Counted from the stretch's first letter, positions 13,352 through 22,515 are shown. The stretch: 30,790 bases of DNA from a virus (IMGVR_UViG_3300012209_000019:1-30790); one strand, 5' to 3'. Made by a program: numbers and translations. The notes: a model not told the origin generated them from the sequence alone.

Positions 13352-14104
13352 ATGACGAACCTGCTCATCGAACGCGACGCGACGCAAAAGCTCAACCCGG
13401 ATGGTGACTCGTTCGGTCAGTACCCGTTTCCGGTGAAGAGCGGCCAAAAGATCTTCGCGGGAGCGGCCGTTGCTCTCGTGGCCGGCTACCTCGCAAACAT
13501 CACCGCCGTTGCCGGCTTGCAACCGGTGGGGCGCGCGATGGAGTCGTTCGACAACACGAGCGGCGCAGACGGCGCGGGCACCGTGAAGGTCGAGCAGGGA
13601 GTCCTTGCGTGGGACATCTCCAGCGGCGATCCGGTGACGCAGGCCGATGTTGGGAACGATGTCTTTTTCGAAGACAATCACACGATCGCAAAGACCACTG
13701 GCGCGGGGCTCACGCTCGCCGGGAAGCTCTTGGCGCTCGTGACCAACGCGAGCACCGGCGCCACCAGTGCGCTGGTCGAGACGAATTGGCGCCAGCGCCA
13801 AACCGAGTCCGCGGTGGGGATCACCACGCTCTCGATCGCCGGCGCGGCCGGAACGCAGACCACCACGAGCGGCGTGCTCGCTGGCGGGATCGTTGAGCTC
13901 ACCGGCGCGATCACTGGCAACCGTGTACTCAACATCACGGACGCCGCGACGGGCAAACAGTGGACGTTTGCGAACAAGACCACGGGAGCTTTCACCGTGC
14001 AGATCGAGATCGCTGGCGCGAACCCGATCACCATCGCCTCGGGCACCCGCGCGATTCTCTACTCGGACGGGACGCAGATCCGTCGCGTCACGCCGGATAC
14101 CTGA
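13352..14104 (+). CDS. Head decoration-type protein with C-terminal beta module
   Basis: The N-terminal half of this 250-aa protein (about 1-145) has the small capsid-decoration pattern: GRAMESFDNTSG, then G-V-L-A-W and D-V-F-F-E-D-N-H-T-I. The next gene's N-terminus repeats this pattern. The second half (150-250) is a beta module common in phage fibres, with GKQWTFANKTTGAFTVQI and RAILYSDGTQI. It probably sits on the capsid surface. A GGAAGG Shine-Dalgarno precedes the ATG. The 75-bp gap before it (13277-13351) holds no convincing promoter. Confidence 0.75.
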   Translation: MTNLLIERDATQKLNPDGDSFGQYPFPVKSGQKIFAGAAVALVAGYLANITAVAGLQPVGRAMESFDNTSGADGAGTVKVEQGVLAWDISSGDPVTQADVGNDVFFEDNHTIAKTTGAGLTLAGKLLALVTNASTGATSALVETNWRQRQTESAVGITTLSIAGAAGTQTTTSGVLAGGIVELTGAITGNRVLNITDAATGKQWTFANKTTGAFTVQIEIAGANPITIASGTRAILYSDGTQIRRVTPDT

Positions 14105-14135
14105 TCGCGTCCACCGCCCACCCGAAAGCGCCCCA

Positions 14136-15914
14136 ATGGCAAACCTCACGCTCCCGCGGAAAACGATCAAGCTCGATATCGATTCGGTGCTCCCCCAGCT
14201 TTTGCAAGTGGGGGTTGCGGCCGGTGTCGTTATCCAATCGGGAGCGCTGGTCACCAGTGACGCGATCGGGTGGGCTCGGCCCGGTGGGGTCGGTGTAGCG
14301 CTCGGGCGCGCACTGCAAACGGTCGACAACACCAACGGGGTGGCCGGCGCGCTCACCATCCTCGTGGAGCCGGGTTGCTTCAATTGGCAAAGCGCGGGCG
14401 GTGCGGACGCGATCTCGCTCGCCACGGTGGCGCGTGGCGCGACGGTTTACATCTTTGACGATCACACCGTAGCGGCCACGAGCGCGTTCGGAACGCGATC
14501 CCCGGCCGGCTACTTCGTTGGAATCAACGAGCTCGACGGAACGATATGGGTGCAGACCGGCCTCGCGGGCTTGGCCACGTCAAGCGCCACCTCGGGGCTT
14601 GCACCGAGCCCCACGGCGCTCGCGCAAACCGATTGGTACGTCGACGAAGCCAACGTTTCCGGCGTGGCCAGCAACGCCAATTCGGGATTGATCGGCGCGC
14701 CGGTCCTCAATTGGGCCGAGGTGCTTCGAAGGTTCGGCGTTGGCGGCACCGTCGCAAACGGCACCAACCTCGTAACGGTGCACTACCTCAGCGTGCCCGC
14801 GTTGCCGGACGCATTCCGATTCGACTGGCCGCCCACCGTTACGCTCGGCGCCAATATGAGCGTGAGCGTCGAGGCTCCCGCGGGCACTGCCGTGCGAACG
14901 GGCACCCTCACGGCCGCCACCGCGCTCATTACCACGTACGGATCGGCGGCTCTCGCGACGATCACCGATACGGGCCAAGTTTGGACGGCCGGGCAACGCG
15001 TCACCATCACGGCCGGCGCGCGCGCCGGTCAGAGCTTTTGGGTAGTCACCGGTGGAACCGGAACGGCATCGATCACGCCGTGCTCGACTAGCTACGATAT
15101 CGTCGCGTCCACCATCACCACCACAACGCCGGCCGCGGGTGACGCTTACCTGCTCGAGAGCAACGCGCTCCCATCGCTTGATATCGCCGATCTGAATATC
15201 CACTACGCCGACCGCATCACCGGAAACAAAGCCTTCGTCTTCCGAGGCTTCACGCTCAACACAAGTAGCGCCATCACTACGCACTCCGGTCAAGCTCTCA
15301 TCGTCTTTGATCGGTGCGTCCTTCCGGCCGTGTTCCAAAACTGCGACGTCGTTACCATGATGAATTGCTGGACGACGGGAACGATCATCGCGCTCGCTGG
15401 GATGGGGATGTCTTTCAACGCGGGGTATTGCTCGTCGTTCACGATCTCTCGATCGGGCGCGACGCTGCTCTATACGCAAGACGTCGTCATGGGCGCTGGC
15501 ATCGGTGCGAACGTGTCGCCGGGCACCCTCGTGGCCCTCGACGGCGTAGGTTTCTTTTGCGCGGGCGATGGCGTCACCGTGGGACCGGGCTGCACTTTCC
15601 AGGTGGGCAACTTCGGATCGATCTTCGCCGCGTCCGGCCTTTACGGCGCAGTGACGGGCACCGGCGTGAACGTGAAAGAGGGGGGGCGGTTGCTCTATAA
15701 GAGCTCCCTACTTCCCACCATCAAAGGCACCACCGCCGATTGGAAACTACCAACGGCCCCGGCGTATTTCGATGCCGCTGCGCGCACGTTTCCGCTCGCT
15801 ACGGCGGGAACGCCAAGCACGTGGGCCAATCTCGCCGCTGCGCAACCGGGCGGCTTTGCCACCGGTAACGCGCACGATCCCGACACGGACGCGCACATCC
15901 TAAAGGTTGCGTAA
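14136..15914 (+). CDS. Large head-fibre-like protein: decoration domain plus beta-helix
   Basis: At 592 aa this is the longest predicted product after removal of false upstream extensions. Residues 1-150 match the preceding decoration protein (GRALQTVDNTNG, then C-F-N-W and V-Y-I-F-D-D-H-T-V). From about 165, WYVDEANVSGVASNANSG followed by APVLNWAEVLRRFG is the usual entrance of a right-handed beta-helix (pectin-lyase-like) fold. The remainder is Thr/Gly/Ala-rich beta sequence. This suggests a capsid-anchored fibre that binds host surface glycans or other receptors. The frame is open back to 13767, but the ATG at 14136 starts the recognisable domain. Confidence 0.8.
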   Translation: MANLTLPRKTIKLDIDSVLPQLLQVGVAAGVVIQSGALVTSDAIGWARPGGVGVALGRALQTVDNTNGVAGALTILVEPGCFNWQSAGGADAISLATVARGATVYIFDDHTVAATSAFGTRSPAGYFVGINELDGTIWVQTGLAGLATSSATSGLAPSPTALAQTDWYVDEANVSGVASNANSGLIGAPVLNWAEVLRRFGVGGTVANGTNLVTVHYLSVPALPDAFRFDWPPTVTLGANMSVSVEAPAGTAVRTGTLTAATALITTYGSAALATITDTGQVWTAGQRVTITAGARAGQSFWVVTGGTGTASITPCSTSYDIVASTITTTTPAAGDAYLLESNALPSLDIADLNIHYADRITGNKAFVFRGFTLNTSSAITTHSGQALIVFDRCVLPAVFQNCDVVTMMNCWTTGTIIALAGMGMSFNAGYCSSFTISRSGATLLYTQDVVMGAGIGANVSPGTLVALDGVGFFCAGDGVTVGPGCTFQVGNFGSIFAASGLYGAVTGTGVNVKEGGRLLYKSSLLPTIKGTTADWKLPTAPAYFDAAARTFPLATAGTPSTWANLAAAQPGGFATGNAHDPDTDAHILKVA

Positions 15915-15958
15915 CTCTCTATTTCTCTTTCCCAAGGTCGCATAGGAGACACATCGAC

Positions 15959-16903
15959 ATGCTCATCACTCCCGCAAACCTCGCGATCATCTTCACGGGG
16001 ATCGAGACGCTCTTTTGGAGCGCGTATCAGTCAAAAGAGCCGTGGTGGATGCAACTCGCCACCATGATCCCTTCGAGCACCGAGCAAAACTTTTACCCGT
16101 GGATGGGCAAGATCCCCACGATGCAAGAGTGGATCGGAGCCCGCAAGGTGCAGAACGCGGCGAGCCGAGGCTACAACCTCGTGAACAAGCCGTACGAGCT
16201 CACCTTGGCCGTCGACCGATTCAAGATCGAGGACGACACCTACGGCGTTTACAACCCGATCACCACCGAGATGGGGTGGCAGGCAAAGAAGTGGGTCGAC
16301 TACCAACTTCGCGATCTGATCCGAGGCGTCAATTCGCACTCGGGCGATCTCGGCCTCGACGGGCTCTCGTACTTCAACGCGGCGCACCCGGTCGATATCT
16401 ACGATCCGGCCAAGGGGACGTACGCGAACGACTTTACCGGGAAGCCGCTCACCATCCAGAATTACAGCGCCGGCCGCGCTGCGATGATGGCGTTCAAGGG
16501 TGAGGACGGCGAGTCGCTCGAAGTGGTGCCGAACCTGCTCGTGGTGCCGCCCCAGCTCGAAGAGCAGGGGAAGCACGTGCTCGAGACGGAGTACACCGGC
16601 CAACCGACGATCGGCACCTCGGGCGAAACGCAGGTGGGAGCCACTAACAACGTTTGGCGCAACTCGGCCAAGCTGATGGTGATCCCCGAGCTCTCTCCCG
16701 ATCCGACGAAGTGGTACCTGTTCGACACGTCGCGCGCGATCAAGCCGTTCATCTTTCAGAACCGCACGGCCGTCAACTTCGTGTACCGGACCGCACCGAC
16801 CGATCCCCGCGTCTTCGATCTGCACGAATACGTGTATGGCTCGGACGCTCGTGGAAACGTTGGCTTCGGCCACTCGTGGCTCGGCGCTCGCTTCGCTCCC
16901 TGA
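15959..16903 (+). CDS. Major capsid protein (Mu gpT-like)
   Basis: This 314-aa protein has the expected opening of Mu-type major head subunits: MLITPANLAIIFTGIETLFWSAY, then PSSTEQNFYPWMGKIPTMQEWIG and a YELTLAVDRFKIEDDTYGVY segment. The C-terminus ends FGHSWLGARF. An AGGAG Shine-Dalgarno (15944-15948) precedes the ATG. Length and position between decoration genes and the DUF1320 gene agree with Mu. It builds the icosahedral shell on the nested scaffold. No N-terminal propeptide is obvious. Confidence 0.93.
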   Translation: MLITPANLAIIFTGIETLFWSAYQSKEPWWMQLATMIPSSTEQNFYPWMGKIPTMQEWIGARKVQNAASRGYNLVNKPYELTLAVDRFKIEDDTYGVYNPITTEMGWQAKKWVDYQLRDLIRGVNSHSGDLGLDGLSYFNAAHPVDIYDPAKGTYANDFTGKPLTIQNYSAGRAAMMAFKGEDGESLEVVPNLLVVPPQLEEQGKHVLETEYTGQPTIGTSGETQVGATNNVWRNSAKLMVIPELSPDPTKWYLFDTSRAIKPFIFQNRTAVNFVYRTAPTDPRVFDLHEYVYGSDARGNVGFGHSWLGARFAP

Positions 16904-16915
16904 GGGCTTCACGTC

Positions 16916-17317
16916 ATGAGCTCGTATGTGCTTGTCAGTGAGATCGGGAGATACGGCGGGAACGTCGACGCCATCTCCTCGATCTCACCGACTGATCAGC
17001 AAGCCGCGTTGGATGCGGCAAGCGGCCTTGCGGACTCGTATATGCGAGGCCGCTACCGCTTGCCGCTTCTTACGTGGAACGATCCCGCGCTGAAAAAGGC
17101 GGTGGTGTCGATTGCTTATTACGACATGCTCACCACGCGCGGATATAACCCGCAATCGGGCTCAGACGCGAACGTAGTCAATCGCAACATCGAAGCGATC
17201 GCTTGGCTTGTGAAAGTGCAAAAGCAGGAAGCGCACCCCAACGTCACCCCCTCGGCGGATCAATCGCCGGGGTACGACGCGCCGCGTGTGCTCTCGACTC
17301 CAAAGCGGGGATGGTAA
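16916..17317 (+). CDS. DUF1320 (Mu gp36-like) head-completion protein
   Basis: This 133-aa protein shows the DUF1320 pattern: YVLVSEIGRYGG at the start, a helix with AALDAASGLADSYMRGRYRLPL, then NDPALKKAVVSIAYYDMLTTRG. Such proteins act as head-tail adaptor or completion factors beside the capsid gene in Mu-type phages. The ATG at 16916 lies 13 bp after the capsid stop. The stop TAA overlaps the next ATG (TAATG). Confidence 0.88.
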   Translation: MSSYVLVSEIGRYGGNVDAISSISPTDQQAALDAASGLADSYMRGRYRLPLLTWNDPALKKAVVSIAYYDMLTTRGYNPQSGSDANVVNRNIEAIAWLVKVQKQEAHPNVTPSADQSPGYDAPRVLSTPKRGW

Positions 17318-17760
17318 TGGGGCTCACGGGCGATCTGAAAAGCATGGGGCGACTGCAAAGCAACCTTGGCCGCTTGGCCTCGGTTCCCGCGCAGATCGCC
17401 GCCGATGCTTCGGAGTCGATCGCCGAGCTCATTCAAGACGAATTCGACAACGGCAACGATCCGTATGGCCGGCCGTGGGCACCTCTCGCCGAGCGCACGC
17501 TTGCGAAGGGTCGCACGCCGCCCCCGCTCACCGACACGCGCGCGATGCGCGAGAGCGTCGATGTGCGGCCGATGGCCGGCGCGGGGATCGCGATCACGAT
17601 GGACGATCCGGCCGGCATCCACCAAACCGGCGCACGCCGAGGCGCGTGGGTGATGCCGGCGCGTCCCATCTTGCCGGCCGAGGCTTTCCCCAAGACGTGG
17701 CGGCAAGCGCTGGACGACGCCACGGAAGCGAACGTGACGCGGGTGCTCGGCGATGAGTAA
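17317..17760 (+). CDS. Phage virion morphogenesis protein (Mu gpG / P2 gpS-like)
   Basis: This 147-aa protein starts at the ATG at 17317 (TAATG); in-frame ATG 17311 is also possible. The recognisable features are an N-terminal helix, FDNGNDPYGRPWAPLAERTL, the helix-rich centre, then GARRGAWVMPARPILPAEAFP, typical of the family that includes neck and tail-completion proteins. In P2, gpS helps join tails to heads. Here it precedes a likely tail terminator, which fits a head-tail joining role. Its stop overlaps the next gene by 8 nt. Confidence 0.88.
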   Translation: MGLTGDLKSMGRLQSNLGRLASVPAQIAADASESIAELIQDEFDNGNDPYGRPWAPLAERTLAKGRTPPPLTDTRAMRESVDVRPMAGAGIAITMDDPAGIHQTGARRGAWVMPARPILPAEAFPKTWRQALDDATEANVTRVLGDE

Positions 17761-18319
17761 TCCCACGCGCCCGAACGCGGGAGTCTTTCCCGATAGCACG
17801 AGCACGCCGATCGTCTATCCGACGATCTCGGCGATCTTGAACGGGCTCGCTACGCAATTGCTCGAGCAGATCGCGCCCACCACGTTGGACGGTGGCGGCG
17901 TGTTGCTCGGCCCCGAGGCGATCGCTCAGCAAGGGAAGCCGTTCCGCGTGGTGGCGCTGCTATCGGGCGACCAATTCGATTACAGCGATCAGAACGGCGC
18001 GAACCCGCAACCCCTTCGCGCGCGCCTGCTCGGGATCGAGTGGCACGTTTGGGGCTTCGATTATGACTCGGCCATGCAGCTCGCCGATCAGATCGCCGTG
18101 GCCCACGAGCACCAAGCCCCGGGGCTTTGGGAGATCAAAGGCGGGAAGTGGACGAATCAGACCACGGTGAGCGTGCATGGCCGCGAATACGTTTTCGGCA
18201 CCACCATCGCGCTCCCGCTAGTCGACACCCCGTGGCGCGTCGTCACCGGCGTGTCGAATGCGAACACCGGGATCATGGTGTTCCCCAACACCGAAACAAC
18301 GGCTTGCGGCGGCCCGTGA
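17753..18319 (+). CDS. Probable tail terminator / tail completion protein
   Basis: This 188-aa protein is not matched to a named family with certainty. The order, after the gpG-like gene and directly before the sheath, and the alpha/beta composition fit tail-terminator proteins that cap the tail tube at the neck. Features include YPTISAILNGLATQLLEQI at the start and a beta-rich core with IEWHVWGFDYDSAMQLADQI. The C-terminal part is beta-rich (VSVHGREYVFGTTIAL). The ATG overlaps the preceding stop. Confidence 0.65.
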   Translation: MSNPTRPNAGVFPDSTSTPIVYPTISAILNGLATQLLEQIAPTTLDGGGVLLGPEAIAQQGKPFRVVALLSGDQFDYSDQNGANPQPLRARLLGIEWHVWGFDYDSAMQLADQIAVAHEHQAPGLWEIKGGKWTNQTTVSVHGREYVFGTTIALPLVDTPWRVVTGVSNANTGIMVFPNTETTACGGP

Positions 18320-18342
18320 GTCACTGAACGAAACGAGGAACC

Positions 18343-19806
18343 ATGCCCCCCTTTGGCGACGTAAATATCACGATCACGGACGGCGCTCTCGGCGCGGTCA
18401 CCCCCTCGGCCGACTCGACTAGCGTTTGCATGGGGTGCAGCTCGCAAGGGCCGACCGCGCAAATGCTGCTCACCACGTCGCTCAAGACGCTTCAGACCAC
18501 GTTCGGCTCGGGGCCGATGGTCGAGGCCGCGGCGTTTCGAATCTTCAATTCGGGCGCTCCCGTGATCGCGATGCGCACGCCGCCCACGAACCCGGGCACG
18601 TCGAGTGCGGTCACGTTCGTGGGCACGGGAACGAGTGTGATCACTGTCACCGTGGACGGCACGGTGGGAGCGTACGACGACTCATCGACGATCTTCCAAG
18701 TGATCACCGGTGGCACGCGAGGAACGGCCGGGATCGTATTCCGCTATTCGCGCGACAAGGGCCGCACGTGGAGCGCGCAGATCGCACTCGGAACGGCATC
18801 CACGTATCTCATTCCCAATAGCGGCATCACGCTGCACTTCGCCGCGGGAACGCTCGTGGCGGGCGACACGGCGAGCTTTTACACGATCGCTCCCCTTTGG
18901 GCGATCGCCGACATCGCCGCGTGCTTCGCCGCGCTCAGCGCATCGACGCAAGAGTGGAGCTTCGCGCACGTCGTGGGAACGGCCACCGAGAGCGACTCGC
19001 TAGCGGTCGACGGCTACATGGCGAACCTCGCGATCGCGTATCGCTACGCGTTCGCCATCACCGAGGCGCGCGACGTTGCCCCCGATGGGAGCGAGACGGA
19101 AGCCCAGTGGATCACCTCGATCGAGGCGGCTTATGCGCCGTTCTCCTCGGTGCGTGTCGGTGTGGCCGCGGGGATGGCGCTCCTACGCTCGCCGCTCACT
19201 CAGCAACTCAATCGCCGCAACGCCGCGTGGACGATCGCGACGCGCGCCGTATCCGCCGCGGTGCACGTCGATCTCGCGCGTACCCTCGACGGCAAGCTCG
19301 TAAACACGAGCTTCCCCGATCCCACGTTGCTCCCGATCGACACCGACGTTTATCACGATGAGCGCGTGACTCCCGGGCTCGACGCGGCGCGCTTCATGAC
19401 GCTTCGCACGTATATCGGCAAGGGTGGCGTCTTCGTCAAAAACGGCAACCTCATGGCGCCGAACGGGAGCGATTTCACGCTCGTGCAATACCGGCGCGTG
19501 ATGGATCTTGCTTGCCGAACCACGTACGCCTTTTTCCTCGATCAGCTCAGCAACAATGTGCGGCTCGACAAGGTGACGGGATACATCCTCGAAAAGGATG
19601 CGGCGACGCTTCAGAAGGATGGATCGTTGCAGCTCAAGACCGTGCTCGTGGACGCCGCTCACGCGAGCAACGCGTATTGCGTGATCGCGCGCAATGACAA
19701 CCTCTCGAGCACCAAGACGCTTCACACCACGGTGCGCGTGCAGCCGCTGGGGTATCTGAAGGACATCGAAGTAGACATGGCGCTCGCGAACCCCGTAGCG
19801 GCCTAG
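18343..19806 (+). CDS. Tail sheath protein (DUF2586-type)
   Basis: This 487-aa protein is the contractile sheath subunit that wraps the tail tube and shortens at infection. The first 90 residues form a beta/alpha domain, followed by a long inserted beta region (90-190). The C-terminal half has YMANLAIAYRYAFAITEARD and DTDVYHDERVTPGLDAARFMTLRTYIGKGG (about 330-360), then the sheath-type C-terminal arm. Its presence establishes a contractile tail. A GAGGA Shine-Dalgarno lies just before the ATG. Confidence 0.9.
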   Translation: MPPFGDVNITITDGALGAVTPSADSTSVCMGCSSQGPTAQMLLTTSLKTLQTTFGSGPMVEAAAFRIFNSGAPVIAMRTPPTNPGTSSAVTFVGTGTSVITVTVDGTVGAYDDSSTIFQVITGGTRGTAGIVFRYSRDKGRTWSAQIALGTASTYLIPNSGITLHFAAGTLVAGDTASFYTIAPLWAIADIAACFAALSASTQEWSFAHVVGTATESDSLAVDGYMANLAIAYRYAFAITEARDVAPDGSETEAQWITSIEAAYAPFSSVRVGVAAGMALLRSPLTQQLNRRNAAWTIATRAVSAAVHVDLARTLDGKLVNTSFPDPTLLPIDTDVYHDERVTPGLDAARFMTLRTYIGKGGVFVKNGNLMAPNGSDFTLVQYRRVMDLACRTTYAFFLDQLSNNVRLDKVTGYILEKDAATLQKDGSLQLKTVLVDAAHASNAYCVIARNDNLSSTKTLHTTVRVQPLGYLKDIEVDMALANPVAA

Positions 19807-19817
19807 AAGGAGACGTC

Positions 19818-20285
19818 ATGGCGAACCCGATCCCGTATCCGATGGTCAATGGCACGCGCCACTCGTGGGCGCAGATCGAAGCGAAAGCCAACGGGGCTCT
19901 CATCGTTGGCTTTCAAGAGATCAATTACAACGACAAGCTCACCCCCGAAAAACAGTACGGGACGGCACCCGAGCCGATCGGCCGCACGCTCGGCGAATAC
20001 GATGCGGAGGGCTCGTGCACCCTCCTACTCGCCGAATTCAACGTGCTCATCACGGCGCTCGGGCCGGGATTCAAACAGAAGGTTTTCCCGATCACCGTGA
20101 GCTACTCGGCGGATGGTTTGGAAACGATCGTCGATCAGCTCATCGGCGTTCGCATCGCCGAGGTGGACGCCTCGAACGCCAAAGGCCCGGGTGGCACCGT
20201 GCGAAAGCTCACGCTCAATCTGATGAAGATCCTTTGGAACGGACTCGACTCGCTCGTAAACCCTCTAACCGGAGTGCCCGCATAA
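19818..20285 (+). CDS. Tail tube protein
   Basis: This 155-aa protein directly follows the sheath gene behind an AAGGAGA Shine-Dalgarno. Beta-rich sequence with GFQEINYNDKLTPEKQYGT and GRTLGEYDAEGSCTLLL, an Ala-rich loop, then QLIGVRIAEVD is typical of the tube subunits of myoviruses. It polymerises into the inner tube through which DNA passes. Its size and place match Mu gpM-type proteins. Confidence 0.85.
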   Translation: MANPIPYPMVNGTRHSWAQIEAKANGALIVGFQEINYNDKLTPEKQYGTAPEPIGRTLGEYDAEGSCTLLLAEFNVLITALGPGFKQKVFPITVSYSADGLETIVDQLIGVRIAEVDASNAKGPGGTVRKLTLNLMKILWNGLDSLVNPLTGVPA

Positions 20286-20286
20286 G

Positions 20287-20658
20287 ATGAATACGCCGCC
20301 CGATACCGGATCTCGACTCTCGCTCGTGCCACCCGCCACCGTTGACCCGATCGACGCCGTCCTCGCGACCTTGAAAGAGACGCACGGGGACGGCAACGTG
20401 GTGGCCGTCAACACGCAAGCGGGGTGGATCGCGTTCCGCAAGCCCAAGAAAGCCGAATACGATCGGCATGTGGGCATGCTCATGGACGACAAGCAGAAGC
20501 CCAAGGCGATCGAGGCGCTCGCCTGCATCACCGTGGTCTATCCGTCGCGCGCCGAATTCGACGCGATCTTGGTGCGCCTTCCCGGCGTGGTGCTCACGTG
20601 CGCCGATGCGCTCACCGAGCTCGCCGGCTTCACGGAAAAGGCCGAGACAAAAAAATAG
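20287..20658 (+). CDS. Tail assembly chaperone (G-type, unshifted)
   Basis: This 123-aa product lies between the tube and tape-measure genes, the universal position for the tail assembly chaperones. It has a globular domain with W-I-A-F-R-K-P and D-x-Y/H-x-G segments and ends in a Lys run at an A-heptamer. The product supports assembly of the tube around the tape measure and is not part of the virion in related phages. It also forms the N-terminus of the frameshifted product. Confidence 0.85.
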   Translation: MNTPPDTGSRLSLVPPATVDPIDAVLATLKETHGDGNVVAVNTQAGWIAFRKPKKAEYDRHVGMLMDDKQKPKAIEALACITVVYPSRAEFDAILVRLPGVVLTCADALTELAGFTEKAETKK

Positions 20659-20852
20659 ATGATCTCCTCGAACGGTCATCCTCGGACATGAGGGTGACCG
20701 CTCGACTCCTCCGCACGGCGTTTCGCGGGGCGAGTGGCGATACCGCCGAGGAGAGAGAGCAAAGCGAGGCCGAGGAGGAAGCCGGGTTCAGGGTCCTAGC
20801 GAGGTTTTTTCACATCGTGGACGCGTACGCCGAGGCGTCACGCAAGAAGTAG
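20287..20852 (+). CDS. Frameshifted tail assembly chaperone (G-T fusion)
   Basis: A -1 shift at 20649-20655 joins the 123-residue G part to 65 residues encoded in the other frame (starting IDDLLERSSS and ending AYAEASRKK), giving about 188 aa. The T part is helical and acidic (TAEEREQSEAEEEAGF). In lambda and many other phages the G-T fusion binds the tape measure while G coats it. The extension frame has no start of its own with a Shine-Dalgarno. The stop at 20850-20852 lies just before the tape-measure start. Confidence 0.85.
20649..20655 (+). other. Slippery heptamer A AAA AAA for -1 frameshifting
   Basis: In the zero frame the codons are ACA AAA AAA TAG, so the heptamer has the canonical X-XXY-YYZ register with a stop codon directly after it. 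Slipping back by one nucleotide re-pairs both tRNA-Lys and enters the extension frame. A downstream GC-rich stretch could form a stimulatory structure, but none was established by eye. Confidence 0.88.
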
Positions 20853-20862
20853 GAGGCCGAGC

Positions 20863-22515
20863 GTGGGTGCATTCGATTACGTCATCGGCCTCACCGACAA
20901 GATCAGCGCCCCCGCTCGTGCGGCGGCCGGCGCGATCGGTGGCCTCGGCAAGAGCGTGGGTGGCTTACAGGCCGGCCTAGAAGCGCTGGACGGCATCTTC
21001 CCCGGGCTCGGCGAAGCGCTGGGCACCTTGGGAACCCTTGCGATGGGGATAGGTGCGGCCGTGGTGGGTTTGGTCGCTGGAGGGGCCGCGCTCGCTCTCT
21101 CGGCGAGCAACTTCAAAGACGACTCGACGGAAGCACTCGCCGCGATGCTCGGGAGCGAGCAAGCGGCGAGCGCCACGTTCAGCAAGTTGCAAGGCATCTC
21201 CGATACGATCGGCCTCTCGCAAACGCGGGTGGAGGAGATTGGCCAAAGCCTTTTGCTGGCCGGCGTGAAGAGTGGACAGCAGCTCGAAAACACCGTGCAC
21301 GCGGTGGCCGATCTCGAAACGGTGGCCGGCGCATCGGCGGCCGACAAGCTCACCAAGATCATCGACAAGGCCGCTCAGACTGGCCGCTTCAAGCTCGACC
21401 CAAAGGCGCTCGTGGGCACCGGCGTCCAGGTTGAAGCGCTGTACGCGAAGATCGCTCAGCAGACCGGCAAGGGGATCGCGCAGATCAAGGCGCAGATCCA
21501 AGCGGGCACGCTCTCGGCCGACCAAGGGATCGCGGGGCTCAACGCCGTAATCGAGGACAAGCTAGGCGGCCAAGCCGCAAAGAAGCTGCTCGATCTCGAC
21601 GTTCAATTCGCGAAGTTCAAAGACCACATCAGTCAGCTATTCCAAGACGTAAACGTGACTCCCTTCCTCGAAGGGTTGAAGAGCGTTCTATCAATCTTCG
21701 ATTCGTCGACGGCCTCTGGGAAGGCGCTCAAGTGGGCGCTCACTACCGTTTTCGACGGCTTCTTTGCCATCGCCGGCAAGGTGCTCCCTTACGTGAAGTA
21801 CGGGCTCGAAAAGCTCGTGATCGCCGGGCTCAAACTTTACATCTCGCTGAAGCCGGCGATCGCTTCGCTCAAGAAGATGTTCGACGGCCCGAGCGACAAC
21901 GGCACCAAGAAAGCGATCGACTTCGTGGTGGCTTCAATCGAGCTCGCCGTGAAACAGATCGCCTGGCTCGTGATCGGCGCGGTGGCCTTTTACGAGGGGA
22001 TGATCAAGGCGTACGAGGCCGCGGCCTCGGCGTTCGCTGCGATCGTCGGGTGGGGCAAAGCCGTTTACAACGTGCTCGCGAACCTGTTCGGCGGTGGGGG
22101 CGACATCGCCTCCAACTTCATCGCCGGCTTGGTGGGCGGGATCGAGAGCGGCGTGGGGCTCGTGATCGATGCGGTCAAGGGGCTTGGCACCTCGGCCATG
22201 GGGGCGATCAAGGGAGTCCTCGGCATCGCCTCCCCTTCGAAAGAGATGGCCAAGCTCGGGGGACACACCGCGGCCGGCTTCGCCCAAGGCGTCGACAACG
22301 GCTCTGGAGGGGCTCAGGAAGCGATGGGGGACATGGTGGCCCCCCCGAAAGTGGGAGGCGGTGGCGGTGGCAAAGCGGCGCGGGGCGGTGGCGGCACCTA
22401 CTCGATCGAGATCAACGCCTCGGGGGGGAACGCTTCCGAGCTCGCCGAGCTCGTGGCCGCGAAGCTCGCCGAGGTGCTCGAGCAGATCGGCCTTGAGCAG
22501 GGAGCCCCAGCATGA
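20863..22515 (+). CDS. Tape measure protein
   Basis: This 550-aa protein sets tail length; at about 0.15 nm per residue, a tail of roughly 80 nm is implied. GTG start behind AGGAGG (20851-20856). The N-terminus is Ala/Gly-rich with a hydrophobic region (about 45-85). A helical middle follows, then a second hydrophobic stretch (about 365-400) and the common C-terminal motif LGIASPSKEMAKLGGHTAAG with a following Gly-rich linker and a short terminal helix. It is small for a tape measure, in line with a short Mu-like tail. Confidence 0.92.
   Translation: MGAFDYVIGLTDKISAPARAAAGAIGGLGKSVGGLQAGLEALDGIFPGLGEALGTLGTLAMGIGAAVVGLVAGGAALALSASNFKDDSTEALAAMLGSEQAASATFSKLQGISDTIGLSQTRVEEIGQSLLLAGVKSGQQLENTVHAVADLETVAGASAADKLTKIIDKAAQTGRFKLDPKALVGTGVQVEALYAKIAQQTGKGIAQIKAQIQAGTLSADQGIAGLNAVIEDKLGGQAAKKLLDLDVQFAKFKDHISQLFQDVNVTPFLEGLKSVLSIFDSSTASGKALKWALTTVFDGFFAIAGKVLPYVKYGLEKLVIAGLKLYISLKPAIASLKKMFDGPSDNGTKKAIDFVVASIELAVKQIAWLVIGAVAFYEGMIKAYEAAASAFAAIVGWGKAVYNVLANLFGGGGDIASNFIAGLVGGIESGVGLVIDAVKGLGTSAMGAIKGVLGIASPSKEMAKLGGHTAAGFAQGVDNGSGGAQEAMGDMVAPPKVGGGGGGKAARGGGGTYSIEINASGGNASELAELVAAKLAEVLEQIGLEQGAPA

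Noticed and set aside
12890-14425. Long minus-strand ORF (511 codons) antisense to scaffold and decoration genes
   Set aside because: It is the mirror of well-supported plus-strand genes, is rich in Arg/Gly/Ala as GC-rich shadow frames are, and matches no domain.
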